DNA from: Corynebacterium accolens
GTDB taxonomy: Bacteria; Actinomycetota; Actinomycetes; Mycobacteriales; Mycobacteriaceae
Length of the DNA: 64,000 bases
NCBI RefSeq assembly: GCF_023520795.1
Contig: NZ_CP046605.1
Location: 186,001-250,000 of the forward strand
Direction of reading: 5' to 3'
Shown: one piece after another, positions 1 through 9,019 of the stretch
How the letters are laid out: each line of letters begins with the position of its first letter
Position numbering within the stretch: the stretch's first letter is position 1
The notes under the pieces: generated by a model
Told to the model about the DNA's origin: nothing
What the model saw: the letters and a program-made list of their open reading frames with translations, nothing else
The model's database searches: none
Program-made: the position numbers and the translations under genes

Positions 1-1
1 G

Positions 2-385
2 GATTTGGCGGCTCTGGTTGGTGGTGATTGGCGTGAAAAGATCCGAATCTTGCCAGCTACTGCCGCCTATGTTGCGCGTTTGGAGGAGGTGTCCGGAAGC
101 GCGGTAGAGGTCGTGGCCCATCACTATGTCCGTTACCTCGGGGATGTCTCCGGGGGGCAGGTCATTGCTGCGCGCTTAGGTGCACTCTATGACATTGAAT
201 CGGATGCGCTGAACTTCTATGACTTCACTGCCATTGGCAAGATTCCCCCGTATCGCAAGGGGTATCGCGAGCGTCTAGATGGCCTTTCGCTGACCGCAGG
301 GGAACGGGAGGCCTTGCTGTCTGAGGCGCAGCGGGCGTTTGCTTTCAACTCGGGAATTTTCGCAGAACTAGATAAGCGTCACTGA
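2..385 (+). CDS. hmuO: Heme oxygenase, C-terminal part (gene starts before the window)
   Basis: Opens heme to release iron, with biliverdin and CO as products. The frame is open from the left edge (base 2), so only the last 127 or so residues are visible. They contain YLGDVSGGQ, which matches the distal-helix signature of bacterial heme oxygenases (usually LGDLSGGQ), followed by the expected helical C-terminus that ends FAELDKRH. The family is about 215 residues, so roughly the first 40 percent lies outside. The next gene encodes a secreted HtaA-domain protein behind a DtxR-like box, which fits a heme-iron acquisition locus. The true start and promoter cannot be seen. Confidence 0.9.
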   Translation, partial: DLAALVGGDWREKIRILPATAAYVARLEEVSGSAVEVVAHHYVRYLGDVSGGQVIAARLGALYDIESDALNFYDFTAIGKIPPYRKGYRERLDGLSLTAGEREALLSEAQRAFAFNSGIFAELDKRH

Positions 386-408
386 TTTACTTTTTCTAAT
401 CAATTAAC

Positions 409-427
409 TAAAGTAAGCCTTGCCTAA
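409..427 (+). promoter_or_regulatory. Candidate DtxR (iron repressor) box
   Basis: The 19-mer TAAAGTAAGCCTTGCCTAA matches the corynebacterial DtxR consensus TTAGGTTAGCCTAACCTAA at about 13 of 19 positions, including the AGCC core and the CCTAA end. It lies 46 bases upstream of the HtaA-domain gene and 24 bases after hmuO, where an iron operator is expected. Iron control of both kinds of gene by DtxR is established in Corynebacterium; use of this particular site is inferred. Confidence 0.6.
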
Positions 428-445
428 TATTGATAGGTAAGGCTT
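415..445 (+). repeat. 12-bp inverted repeat overlapping the DtxR box
   Basis: AAGCCTTGCCTA (415-426) and TAGGTAAGGCTT (434-445) are complementary at 11 of 12 positions, with a 7-base loop. It may be a second overlapping DtxR site, a hairpin ending hmuO, or both. No T-run follows the right arm, so a simple terminator is less likely. Confidence 0.55.
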
Positions 446-472
446 CACCACTGCTCTCAAGAGGAGAATCTC

Positions 473-1342
473 ATGAAAACAACATCTGTTATCGCAGCCG
501 GTGCGGTTGCACTCGGCACCTTTACGGTCCCTATGGCCACCGCAGCTGAGGCTCCGGCTGATGGTTCCACCGAGATCGCCGCTGTGGAATCCGGCCAACT
601 GAATTGGCCGATCAAAGAATCTTTCATTCATCACTTGGGTACCCCGTTTGCTAAAGGTGTCATTACCCCGGCTGAAGGCGCAGAAAAGGTGGGCAAGGAT
701 TTCACCTTCCCCGTCGATGTAGCCGAGACCACCCTAGACGCCGATGGCAACGGAACAATTGGTACCAAGGGGTCTGTGCACCTTCAGGGCTATCCAGGGC
801 TGGGGCCTAACGGTTCCTACGGTATGGACTTGATGTTTTCGGATATTAAGGTGGAAGTAAAAGGCCAAGATGCCACCATTACCGCGGACTATAAGCTTAC
901 CGGTGCTTCCGGCCCATTTAAGGACCAGCCTGTCGACCAATCCGGGGATGATGCTGCTATCTCTACCTTCAAGCTCTCCGAGCCTTTGGTGCCAGAGACT
1001 GGCAAGAGCTACGCCACGACCGATGCCCCGACCTCGTTTACCCAGACTGGCTCTGACATCTTCTTGGGCAAGTACCCGGTGGGGCAGCCACTAGATGATG
1101 CCGACACGGATTTCACCGTGGCATTCGAGGGTGCTTCCGCGAGCGATAAGCCGTCTGGCCAGGTGCCCCCAGAAAACAAGCCCTCCGAACAAAATCCTGC
1201 GGCCGATGGTTCTTCTCTAGGAAGCTCCTCCCTCGGCAAGCTGGATGGGGCTATTGCTGCCATTCTCGAGCGAGTGAAGAAAATCGGTTCTGCCTTTTCT
1301 AATCTGGTTCTTCCCGGCTTGAACCTGGCAAAGTACGTTTAA
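473..1342 (+). CDS. Secreted HtaA-domain heme-binding protein
   Basis: A 289-residue exported protein. Residues 1-25 form a signal peptide (MKTTSVIAAGAVALGTF..., cleavage near ATAAEA). The mature part opens with LNWPIKESFIHHL, the typical start of the HtaA (CR) domain that binds heme through conserved Tyr and His residues; the domain runs to about residue 215. A Pro/Ser-rich linker follows (residues 225-255), then an amphipathic C-terminus ending LNLAKYV without an obvious membrane anchor. ATG 473 has a good ribosome site (AAGAGGAGAA). The neighbouring hmuO and the DtxR-like box support a role in taking up host heme. It has one domain, like HtaB/HtaC-type proteins, rather than the two of HtaA, so I give no symbol. 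Confidence 0.82.
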   Translation: MKTTSVIAAGAVALGTFTVPMATAAEAPADGSTEIAAVESGQLNWPIKESFIHHLGTPFAKGVITPAEGAEKVGKDFTFPVDVAETTLDADGNGTIGTKGSVHLQGYPGLGPNGSYGMDLMFSDIKVEVKGQDATITADYKLTGASGPFKDQPVDQSGDDAAISTFKLSEPLVPETGKSYATTDAPTSFTQTGSDIFLGKYPVGQPLDDADTDFTVAFEGASASDKPSGQVPPENKPSEQNPAADGSSLGSSSLGKLDGAIAAILERVKKIGSAFSNLVLPGLNLAKYV

Positions 1343-1384
1343 GTAGGAAGAAATCTTATAACTGGGTACCGTCCCAGCACCTTA

Positions 1385-1433
1385 TCGTGGCCCCCGACCT
1401 AGTCTTCGACTATATCGGGGCCACGAATTTTTT
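1385..1433 (+). terminator. Rho-independent terminator after the HtaA-domain gene
   Basis: TCGTGGCCCC (1385-1394) pairs perfectly with GGGGCCACGA (1417-1426), and ATTTTTT follows. The following bases to 1580 hold no gene that I can see. Confidence 0.85.
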
Positions 1434-1580
1434 GCGCAGGGAGGGGCACCCTGCCGCCTTGGCATCGTCTGTGAATACTGGCTGCAAGCCGGCTAGGTAA
1501 TAGGGAATACCGGACATGGCCATTACACTAGGGCGAAGTTCAATCAGTCCGACTACGCGAATGCGAAGGTACAACTTCCC

Positions 1581-4235
1581 GTGGCTAAACTCCTTTACCG
1601 GCTAGGGCGCTGGTCTTTCCTTAATAAATGGAAGGTCATCGTTGCGTGGGTGGTGCTGCTTGCCGCCGTTGGTGGTGCCGCCGCCATGCTAATGAAGCCG
1701 ATGACTAGCGAGTTCGCTATCAAAGGCACCCCGTCCATCGATGCCACTTACAAGACGATGGACCTCTTCCCGGAGGGCGGCAATCCCGCCAACTCGCCGT
1801 CGGTGAACTTGGTATTCAAGGCCCCGGAGGGCCAAAAGCTTTCGGATTCCGCCAACGACAAGGCCATCGACGCGGTCATTTCCCACCTCGAGGATAACCT
1901 GGAGATGGGCGATACCATGCGCTTTGGCAACCCCCTTGAGGTCTCGCCGCGGCTGCAGGACGAGGTCATCCACCAGTTCACGGAGATGGGGCTGCCGGAA
2001 TCATCCGCGCGTGCCGATGCCGATAACCTCGCCATGGTCAACGAAGACGAGACCATTGCCTATACCACCTTCAATTTCGATGCCGAATCGCCCTATAGCG
2101 TGGAGCAGGCCGATAAGGACATCGTGACGGAAGCGATGGACATCGGCAGGCAGCAGGGACTTACCGTCGAGGCCGGCGGAGCCGGCTTTGGCGATGAGAT
2201 TCGGGTCAATTCCACCTCCGAGGTCATCGGCCTGGGCGTGGCCTTCCTCGTACTCATCTTTACCTTCGGTTCCCTGGTCGCCTCCGGAATGCCGTTGATT
2301 TCGGCCGTCATCGGGGTTGGCCTGGGCGCATGCGGCATGATGATTACCACGCACTGGATCGAGCTCAACAACATGACGCCGGTGCTGGCCATCATGATTG
2401 GCTTGGCGGTGGGCATCGACTATGCGCTGTTTATCCTGTCCCGCTACCGCGCCGAGCGGGCCCGCATGTCCGCCCCAGAGGCCGCCGGTATGGCGGCAGG
2501 AACGGCGGGCTCTTCCGTGGTCTTCGCCGGCACCACCGTCTTTACCGCGCTTTTTGCCCTGCTCATTGCGCGCATCGAATTCCTCACCGCCATGGGGCTT
2601 TCCGCGGCGGCCACCGTGGCCATCGCCGTCCTGGTCTCCCTCACGCTCATCCCCGCGATGCTCGGACTTTTGGGGGACAAGGCATTTGCCGGCCGCATCC
2701 CCGGCGTGGCCGGCAATTCTTCCCGCAAGGGCAAGGCGCGCCGCGGCCCGACCATGGGCAATCGCTGGGTACGGCTGGTACAAAAGGTGCCCGGCTTGGC
2801 GATGGCCCTCGTCGTCCTCTCCCTCGGCGCCATGACCGCCCCCGTGCTCCACATGGATTTGGCGCTGCCTGCCGATACCACCTCAAATCCCGATACCACC
2901 CAGCGCAAGGCCGCCGACCTGCTGGCCGAGGGCTTCGGACCCGGCATCAACGGGCCGTTCCTCGCGGTTGTCGATGCCCACACCATCAACGCCGATTCCG
3001 CCGCGCTCGCCCCATTGGTGGCAGCCCAGGGCGGACAGGACGAACCCGAGGAAAACGCCGGCGAGGGCGCCAGTGAGGCACCCGCCGAAGGCCCTGCCGA
3101 GCACCCGGCCGACCATGCGCCTGACAACGCGCCTGAGCCCGCGCCGAACGAGGCGCCCGACCAGCCAGCCGAGCACCCGGCAGAACACCCCGCGGATCAG
3201 CCAGCAGATCAACCCGGCGAACAGCCAGCGGAGCCGGAAATCGCCCCCGTCGCAGAGGTCGAGGACAAGGAAGCAGCTGCTGCGCCGAAGAGTGCCGAGG
3301 ATAAGGCGGCGCTTGCGTCCTTCCTCTACACCGCGGATCAATTAAAGACGCTCGGCGGGGTAAAGCACGCGCAGATCGTTGCAGTCAGCGATGACCAGCG
3401 CGCGGCACAAATCATGGTGACCCCGGAGACCTCGCCAACGGAAGCGGCAACCATTGATGTCGCGCACGCCCTGCGCTCTGCCACGAAGCAGATCGAAGGC
3501 ACCACCGGCACCGAAGTTGGCCTGACGGGCCTGACCGCCGTGCAGCTGGACATCACCGAGCGCCTGCGCGATGCGATGGCACCGTACCTCAGCATCGTGG
3601 TGGGGCTTGCGATCGTGCTGCTGCTCGTCGTCTTCCGCTCCCTCCTGGTGCCGCTGGTGGCGGGCTTGGGCTTCCTGCTTTCGGTTGGCGGCGCGTTCGG
3701 CCTGACGGTGCTGGTATGGCAAGACGGCCTGTGGGGCCTCGTCCCGGGCCCCGGCCCGCTGCTATCGTTCATGCCGATCTTCCTTATCGGCGTGACCTTC
3801 GGCCTGGCCATGGACTACCAGGTCTTCCTGGTCACGCGCATGCGCGAGCACATCGCGCGGCACCCGAAGGGCACGTCGGGGCCCTACAATGCCGTCGACG
3901 AGGCCACCATCACCGGCTTTACCCAGGGCGCGCGCGTGGTGACGGCCGCGGCGATCATCATGATTTCGGTCTTCGTGGCCTTTATCAACCAGCCGCTGCC
4001 GTTCATCCAGATCTTTGGCTTTGCCTTGGCGGCGGGCGTGCTTTTCGATGCCTTCTTTGTCCGCATGACCCTCGTCCCTGCCTCCATGTTCCTCATGGGC
4101 CGCGCTACGTGGTGGATGCCCAAGTGGCTGGATAAGATCCTGCCCACCGTAGACATCGAAGGCACCGCGCTTGAGGAAGAATGGGAAGCACAACACGGCC
4201 AGAAAGCCAGGGAAGAAGAGGAAGAAAAGGAATGA
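1581..4235 (+). CDS. MMPL/RND family membrane exporter
   Basis: An 884-residue transporter of the MMPL (MmpL3-like) branch of the RND superfamily, which moves lipids or small molecules across the inner membrane using the proton gradient. It has a first membrane helix near residue 20, a periplasmic domain, a bundle around 210-370, a second periplasmic region, and a second bundle around 665-845. The two proton-relay Asp-Tyr pairs are present: GIDYALFILSRYR in the first half and GLAMDYQVFLVTRMR in the second. Residues of about 480-570 form a Pro/Glu/Ala/Asp-rich insert with repeated EHPAD/DQPAD units in the second periplasmic loop. GTG 1581 is the first plausible start. The last bases overlap tgt as ATGA. 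Substrate unknown. Confidence 0.88.
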   Translation: MAKLLYRLGRWSFLNKWKVIVAWVVLLAAVGGAAAMLMKPMTSEFAIKGTPSIDATYKTMDLFPEGGNPANSPSVNLVFKAPEGQKLSDSANDKAIDAVISHLEDNLEMGDTMRFGNPLEVSPRLQDEVIHQFTEMGLPESSARADADNLAMVNEDETIAYTTFNFDAESPYSVEQADKDIVTEAMDIGRQQGLTVEAGGAGFGDEIRVNSTSEVIGLGVAFLVLIFTFGSLVASGMPLISAVIGVGLGACGMMITTHWIELNNMTPVLAIMIGLAVGIDYALFILSRYRAERARMSAPEAAGMAAGTAGSSVVFAGTTVFTALFALLIARIEFLTAMGLSAAATVAIAVLVSLTLIPAMLGLLGDKAFAGRIPGVAGNSSRKGKARRGPTMGNRWVRLVQKVPGLAMALVVLSLGAMTAPVLHMDLALPADTTSNPDTTQRKAADLLAEGFGPGINGPFLAVVDAHTINADSAALAPLVAAQGGQDEPEENAGEGASEAPAEGPAEHPADHAPDNAPEPAPNEAPDQPAEHPAEHPADQPADQPGEQPAEPEIAPVAEVEDKEAAAAPKSAEDKAALASFLYTADQLKTLGGVKHAQIVAVSDDQRAAQIMVTPETSPTEAATIDVAHALRSATKQIEGTTGTEVGLTGLTAVQLDITERLRDAMAPYLSIVVGLAIVLLLVVFRSLLVPLVAGLGFLLSVGGAFGLTVLVWQDGLWGLVPGPGPLLSFMPIFLIGVTFGLAMDYQVFLVTRMREHIARHPKGTSGPYNAVDEATITGFTQGARVVTAAAIIMISVFVAFINQPLPFIQIFGFALAAGVLFDAFFVRMTLVPASMFLMGRATWWMPKWLDKILPTVDIEGTALEEEWEAQHGQKAREEEEEKE

Positions 4236-5488
4236 AGGACTTAAGTTTCGACATCGATAAGCGCCTGCCCGAAGGCCCCGGCAAGCATGGCCGCAGTGGT
4301 GTTATCCACACCCCGCACGGCGATATCGCCACCCCGGCGTTTATCCCAGTGGCGACCAAGGCCACGGTAAAGACACTGACGCCGGAGCAGATTCGCGCCA
4401 CCGGAACGCAGGCCATTTTGTCCAATGCCTATCACCTCTACCTGCAGCCGGGCCACGACATCGTGGACGAGGCCGGCGGCGTGGCGAAATTCGAGAACTG
4501 GCACGGGCCGACCTACACCGATTCCGGCGGATTCCAGGTGATGTCTTTGGGCGTGGGCTTTAAAAAGGTCATCGCCATGGACTTGGCGGATCTCACCGAA
4601 AAGGATATTCGCGCCGCGAAAAGGGAGCGCATGGCCAAGGTGGATGAGGAAGGCGTGGATTTCCGCTCGATTATCGATGGCTCCAAGCACCGCTTTACGC
4701 CCGAAAAGTCCATGCAGATTCAGCACGGGCTGGGCGCGGATATCATGTTCGCCTTCGACGAGCTGACCACGCTCATTGATTCGCGCACCTACCAGGAGGA
4801 ATCCGTCGCCCGCACGCACCGGTGGGCACAGCGCTGCCTGGAAGAACACGACCGCCTTACCCGCGAGCGCTACCACCGCCCGAAGCAATCGCTGTGGGGC
4901 GTGGTGCAGGGAGCGCAATACGAGGACCTGCGCCGCCAGGCCACTCGCGGCCTCTTGGAGCTGGACCGCGCCGCGCGGGAGAAGGGCCAGCGCGGTTTCG
5001 GCGGTTTCGGCATCGGCGGCGCGCTGGAAAAGCAGAACCTCGGCACCATCGTGGGCTGGGTCTGCGATGAACTGCCGGACGATAAACCGCGCCACCTTCT
5101 CGGCATCTCCGAGCCCGATGACATCTTCACCGCAGTCGAAGCCGGCGCCGATACCTTCGACTGCGTCGCGCCGACTCGCTTGGCCCGCCGCGGCGGCGTC
5201 TACACGCTCGATGGCCGCCTCAACCTCACCAATGCGCGGTTCAAGCGGGACTTTAAGGGTGTAGACGAGGAGTTCGGCGGCTACGTCACGGAGAATTACT
5301 CGCGCGCCTACCTGCACCACCTGCTCAAGGCGAAGGAATTTTTGGCCGGTACGTTGTGCACCATCCACAACGTGGAATTCATGGTGCGGTTAGTGGACAA
5401 TATCCGCGCAGCGATCAACGGCGGCTACTACGAGGACTACCGCGATGAGTTCCTAGGCCGCTACTACGCGGCGTCGAAGGCGCGGTAA
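4232..5488 (+). CDS. tgt: Divergent tRNA-guanine(34) transglycosylase
   Basis: Exchanges guanine 34 of GUN-anticodon tRNAs for a queuosine-type base. ATG 4232 overlaps the MMPL stop (ATGA) and follows a purine-rich ribosome site, giving 418 residues. The catalytic landmarks are present: YTDSGGFQVMSLG and FDCVAPTRLARRGG, holding the two active-site aspartates. Two features differ from textbook enzymes. The substrate loop, normally IGGLAVGE, reads IGGALEKQN and seems shorter. The zinc site, normally C-x-C-x2-C before YSRAYLHHL, reads FGGYVTENYSRAYLHHL with all three cysteines missing. Neighbours are a YhhQ-type queuosine-precursor transporter and GluQ synthetase, so a salvage role is inferred. 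Its 3-prime end overlaps the convergent yhhQ by 25 bases. Confidence 0.9.
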   Translation: MKDLSFDIDKRLPEGPGKHGRSGVIHTPHGDIATPAFIPVATKATVKTLTPEQIRATGTQAILSNAYHLYLQPGHDIVDEAGGVAKFENWHGPTYTDSGGFQVMSLGVGFKKVIAMDLADLTEKDIRAAKRERMAKVDEEGVDFRSIIDGSKHRFTPEKSMQIQHGLGADIMFAFDELTTLIDSRTYQEESVARTHRWAQRCLEEHDRLTRERYHRPKQSLWGVVQGAQYEDLRRQATRGLLELDRAAREKGQRGFGGFGIGGALEKQNLGTIVGWVCDELPDDKPRHLLGISEPDDIFTAVEAGADTFDCVAPTRLARRGGVYTLDGRLNLTNARFKRDFKGVDEEFGGYVTENYSRAYLHHLLKAKEFLAGTLCTIHNVEFMVRLVDNIRAAINGGYYEDYRDEFLGRYYAASKAR

Positions 5489-6147
5489 TCCTCGCGCTTT
5501 TTCACCAGCTTGATAACCGTGGAGGTAATGGGCAAGAGGACGACCTCAATCAGCGTCTTCCACACAAAGCCCACCACCACGTAGTTGATGAAACCGCTCG
5601 TGGTGTCGATGCCGATGACGGGCGCGGCGATGGCGCAAAACAGCAAAGTATCGCCAAACTCGCCCACCACGGTGGAGGCAATCAGCCGGGAGAAAAGGCC
5701 CTTTTCGCCGGTGCGCTTCTTCATCGCGGTCAGCGTCCATGCGTTGAGCAGCTGGCCCACCAGGTAGCCGGCCAGGGAGGCCAAAACGATGCGCGGCACC
5801 AAGCCCAGCGTGGCGGCAAAGGCCTCCTGGCCCTCATAGAAATCCGCCGCGGGCAGCCAGATGGCGATGTAGAAACACACCACGGCGAGCAGGGCCATCG
5901 CAAAGCCGATGTAGATGGCGCGCCGGGTGGACTTGAATCCGTAGCACTCGGATAAAACGTCGCCCACGATATAGGCCAGCGGGAAGAGGAAGAAGGCGCC
6001 GTCGGTCACGAGCGGCCCAAGCTGGACGCCCTTGGTGGCGTTGATATTAGAAATCAAAAACGTCACGACGAAGATCGTGACGAGCCAGGGGTAGAGAGTG
6101 GAATGAACAGGGATGAAGCGCACTTGAGAGGAGGGGGATTTTTCCAT
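5464..6147 (-). CDS. yhhQ: YhhQ-type queuosine precursor transporter
   Basis: A 227-residue membrane protein of the VUT/YhhQ (COG1738) family, which imports preQ0, preQ1 or queuine. About six hydrophobic segments are visible. Family landmarks include [32 protein letters not shown] and [14 protein letters not shown] chose ATG 6147 ([11 protein letters not shown]) rather than the longer frame because the extra 31 residues are Arg/Gly-rich and cover the promoter of the divergent gluQ gene. It lies between tgt and gluQ, which together make a compact queuosine salvage set. The exact base imported cannot be read from the sequence. Confidence 0.85.
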   Translation of the reverse strand: MEKSPSSQVRFIPVHSTLYPWLVTIFVVTFLISNINATKGVQLGPLVTDGAFFLFPLAYIVGDVLSECYGFKSTRRAIYIGFAMALLAVVCFYIAIWLPAADFYEGQEAFAATLGLVPRIVLASLAGYLVGQLLNAWTLTAMKKRTGEKGLFSRLIASTVVGEFGDTLLFCAIAAPVIGIDTTSGFINYVVVGFVWKTLIEVVLLPITSTVIKLVKKREDYRAFDAA

Positions 6148-6153
6148 GCCCAC

Positions 6154-6180
6154 TATTGTGCCAAACCGTATGCTGGGACT
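6154..6180. promoter_or_regulatory. Divergent yhhQ/gluQ promoter region with leaderless starts
   Basis: Only 33 bases separate the two start codons. On the plus strand, TATGCT (6169-6174) is followed by 7 bases and the gluQ ATG. On the minus strand, CACAAT (6160-6155) is followed by 7 bases and the yhhQ ATG. Both fit a sigma-A -10 box feeding a leaderless mRNA. The -10 for gluQ is convincing; the one for yhhQ is weak. Confidence 0.45.
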
Positions 6181-7074
6181 ATGAATTCCGCGACCACCGG
6201 GGCGGGCCGCTATGCCCCGAGCCCTTCTGGCGATCTCCACTTTGGCAACCTCCGCACGGCGCTTCTCGCGTGGCTCTACGCGCGCTCGACGGGGCGCAGG
6301 TTTGTGGTGCGGGTGGAGGACATCGACAAGCAGCGCTCCTCCCGCGCGGCGGCCGAGCGCCAGCTCGCGGACCTTGCGGCCCTAGGGCTGGAGTGGGATG
6401 GCGAGGTCATCTACCAGCAGGATCGCGAGGCCTCTTATGCCGCGGCGCTCCAGAAGCTGCCGGTCTACGAGTGCTACTGCTCGCGCAAGGATATCCGCGA
6501 AGCCTCCCGCGCTCCGCACGCCATTCCGGGCCAGTACCCGGGCACCTGCCGTGCGCTTTCCGATGCCCAACGTGCCACCAAACGCGCCCAGCTCGCCGCC
6601 CAAAACCGCCAGCCGGCGCTGCGCCTGCGCGCCGATGTCTCCACCTTCACCATCCACGACGCGCTGCACGGCGACTACACCGGTGACGTCGATGACTTCA
6701 TCCTGCGCCGCGGCGGGCAGGACGGCGGTTGGGCCTATAACCTGGCGGTGGTTGTGGATGATGCCTACCAGGGCATCGACCAGGTGGTCCGCGGCGACGA
6801 TCTCTTATCCTCCGCCCCGCGCCAGGCTTATCTTGCTTCCTTATTGGGGATTGCGCCGCCTACCTACGTGCACGTGCCGCTGGTCCTGAATTCCGCGGGC
6901 AAGCGCTTGGCCAAGCGCGATGGTGCGGTGACGATGCGGGATATGGGGGAGCAGAGGGGCATCGTCAAGCAGCTGGCGCAGTCTTTGGGCTATGAGGCGG
7001 AGACCGCCGCCGAGCTCTTGGCGCAATTCCGGCCGGAGGAATTGAGCCGCGAGCCGTATATTTGGCGCGCGTAA
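6181..7074 (+). CDS. gluQ: Glutamyl-Q tRNA(Asp) synthetase
   Basis: A 297-residue truncated glutamyl-tRNA synthetase paralogue that attaches glutamate to the queuosine base of tRNA-Asp, not to the tRNA end. It shows the class I nucleotide site [17 protein letters not shown] (HIGH equivalent), the KMSKS equivalent [10 protein letters not shown], and a zinc-binding pattern CYCSRKDI...YPGTC typical of YadB/GluQ. It lacks the anticodon-binding domain of a full GluRS, as expected. ATG 6181 was chosen over the upstream in-frame codon because family members begin just before GRYAPSPSG and TATGCT lies 7 bases upstream. Its substrate is Q-modified tRNA, which ties it to tgt and yhhQ next door. Confidence 0.92.
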   Translation: MNSATTGAGRYAPSPSGDLHFGNLRTALLAWLYARSTGRRFVVRVEDIDKQRSSRAAAERQLADLAALGLEWDGEVIYQQDREASYAAALQKLPVYECYCSRKDIREASRAPHAIPGQYPGTCRALSDAQRATKRAQLAAQNRQPALRLRADVSTFTIHDALHGDYTGDVDDFILRRGGQDGGWAYNLAVVVDDAYQGIDQVVRGDDLLSSAPRQAYLASLLGIAPPTYVHVPLVLNSAGKRLAKRDGAVTMRDMGEQRGIVKQLAQSLGYEAETAAELLAQFRPEELSREPYIWRA

Positions 7075-7087
7075 TACTATCGAGCCC

Positions 7088-8680
7088 ATGGAAGTTTTAC
7101 TGGTTCTCATCGGGCTCATGCTGCTGACCGTCTTCGTCGTTGCGATCGGCGATAGGGTTGGGCTGCCGTGGCCCGCGCTGCTGACGATTATTACCGCCTG
7201 CGCCGTTTTCGTACCGGGGCTGCCGCAATTCGACATCCCTACCGAGCTCATCCTTCCCATCTTCTTGCCGCCGCTGTTGTGGGCGCTGGCGCGGCGCACG
7301 TCCTGGGGCGTGATTCGCGGGCAGTGGGTGACCATCCTGAGCCTGTCCGTGCTGCTTGTCGTCGCCACCACCCTCGCCGTGGGCGCGACCGCCTACGCAT
7401 TCCTGCCGGGAATTAGCATCGCCGCCGCCATCCTCATCGGCGCGGCCATCGCCCCGCCGGACCCCGTGGCCGTGGATGCGGTGGCCGAGCCCGCCGGCAT
7501 CCCGCGCCGCATCATCACCACCCTGCAAACGGAGGGGCTGTTTAACGATGCCGCCTCCATCGTCGCCTTCCACCTTGCGCTCGCCGCCGTGACCCAGGGC
7601 GGGGATATTTCCTTTGGCAGCGGCGTGCTGAGCTTCCTTTATTCGTCCGTCGTCGCGCTTGCCATTGGCTGGCTCATCGGGCGGCTGACGGCGCTGTTTA
7701 TTACCCACGTCCACGATGTGGTCGCGCGCAACGCCCTAACCTGGGTGGTTCCTTTTGCCACCTTCCTCGTGGCCGAGGAGCTGGAGGCCTCTGGCGTTAT
7801 CGCCGTGGTCATCGCCGCCGTCGAGCTCAACTCGCGCGCTGATATCCAGGCCGAGGACCGGCTTTCCGGCCAGTCTTTCTGGGAGACCATGGAGCTGCTG
7901 TTTACCGGTGTCGCCTTTGGCCTTATCGGGCTGACGGTTAATACCGCCATCGCGGAGGTCGGCTCGGATTTGTGGCACTCCGTCATGGTCGGCGTGATCC
8001 TTTCGCTGGTGGCCTTCGTGGTGCGTTTTGTGTGGATGTTCTTCTACTACCGCCTCAACGTCTCGCGCGGGCGCCCGCACGTTGCCCCGCTGCGGATGCA
8101 GGAGGTGCTGCTGATGACCTGGTCCGGCATGCGCGGCCTGGTGACCTTGGCGCTGGTTTTGTCCATTCCCACCGGCGTCTTCGCCTTCCACCACGAGCTG
8201 GCCGTTATCGCCCTGACCGTCCTGCTGGTCACCATGGTGCTGCCCGGCCTGCTGCTGCCGTGGTTGATGCGGCAGCTCGATCTCACCGAGGCCTCGCAGG
8301 CCGCCAACGATAAGATGCGCGCCGCGGTGGTTTCGCGGGCGCGCGCCGCCAGCATCGATGCGCTATCGCAATTCCGCCCCGAGGACGATGCCACCGGCGA
8401 GGCCGAAACGGTCGATCCGGAAATTTCCGCCAACGTCATCCAGTGGTTCGAGGACCGCCTGGGCGATGGCGAAAACCCCGCCGAGAATAACGACGAGCGC
8501 AAGCAGCGCGCCGAGGAGGCCCGCCGCGTCGCGCTGGAGGCCCGCCGCACCGCGCTCAACGCCGCCCAGAGCGAGCTCCTAGCCCTGCGCAAGGATCGGG
8601 CCTTCAATCCGGCCATCGTGGATGAGATACTGGAAGAGATCGACCGCATGGTCATCGGCACCAATCACCGGGAGATTTAG
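7088..8680 (+). CDS. Na+(K+)/H+ antiporter, CPA1 family
   Basis: A 530-residue monovalent cation/proton antiporter. Residues 1-400 hold 11-12 hydrophobic segments; the family motif around TEGLFNDAASIVAFHLAL contains the conserved Asn-Asp pair of CPA1 exchangers, with GAAIAPPDPVAVDAV and TWSGMRGLVTLALVL also typical. The last 130 residues are a charged cytoplasmic tail with coiled-coil character (ERKQRAEEARRVALEARR). ATG 7088 is preceded by TACTAT and 7 bases, suggesting a leaderless mRNA separate from gluQ. The likely role is pH and sodium homeostasis. Confidence 0.88.
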   Translation: MEVLLVLIGLMLLTVFVVAIGDRVGLPWPALLTIITACAVFVPGLPQFDIPTELILPIFLPPLLWALARRTSWGVIRGQWVTILSLSVLLVVATTLAVGATAYAFLPGISIAAAILIGAAIAPPDPVAVDAVAEPAGIPRRIITTLQTEGLFNDAASIVAFHLALAAVTQGGDISFGSGVLSFLYSSVVALAIGWLIGRLTALFITHVHDVVARNALTWVVPFATFLVAEELEASGVIAVVIAAVELNSRADIQAEDRLSGQSFWETMELLFTGVAFGLIGLTVNTAIAEVGSDLWHSVMVGVILSLVAFVVRFVWMFFYYRLNVSRGRPHVAPLRMQEVLLMTWSGMRGLVTLALVLSIPTGVFAFHHELAVIALTVLLVTMVLPGLLLPWLMRQLDLTEASQAANDKMRAAVVSRARAASIDALSQFRPEDDATGEAETVDPEISANVIQWFEDRLGDGENPAENNDERKQRAEEARRVALEARRTALNAAQSELLALRKDRAFNPAIVDEILEEIDRMVIGTNHREI

Positions 8681-8683
8681 CTC

Positions 8684-9019
8684 ATGGACCCACAACACTA
8701 TGCCGAGCTCGAGGACGCGATGGATTACCTCTACGATTTCCTCGATGAGGACTTAGCGGACCGCGTGCGCGCCGAGCGCGAGTTCGTTCCGGCGGGCTTA
8801 GAAAGCTTGCTTGCCGATGACTCCCTCGACGACTACGTCTGGCTCTGGATCAAGGATTCCGGGCCGAATGGCTTCCGGCAGTACCTGCGCGATGGCGGTT
8901 ATTCCGAGGCCGAGGTGCGCCAGACCTTTGCCTGGGCGCGCAGCGAGTGGGGCATGAATACCCCACCGCATATCGCGTGGCTTAAAGAGGACGGCTACGA
9001 GCCGCCGCGCATCGATTAG
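8684..9019 (+). CDS. Acidic conserved hypothetical protein
   Basis: A 111-residue acidic soluble protein with no signal peptide or membrane segment. I do not recognise a catalytic motif. Its start follows the antiporter stop by 3 bases with a GGGAGA ribosome site, so it is probably co-transcribed. The final bases overlap the convergent gene at 9016. The C-terminal half is rich in aromatic residues (TFAWARSEWGMNTPPHIAWL) and looks like a folded small domain. Confidence 0.7.
   Translation: MDPQHYAELEDAMDYLYDFLDEDLADRVRAEREFVPAGLESLLADDSLDDYVWLWIKDSGPNGFRQYLRDGGYSEAEVRQTFAWARSEWGMNTPPHIAWLKEDGYEPPRID

Noticed and set aside
4312-4320. Perfect DnaA box TTATCCACA inside tgt
   Set aside because: A single copy within conserved coding sequence (Val-Ile-His-Thr) is probably chance.
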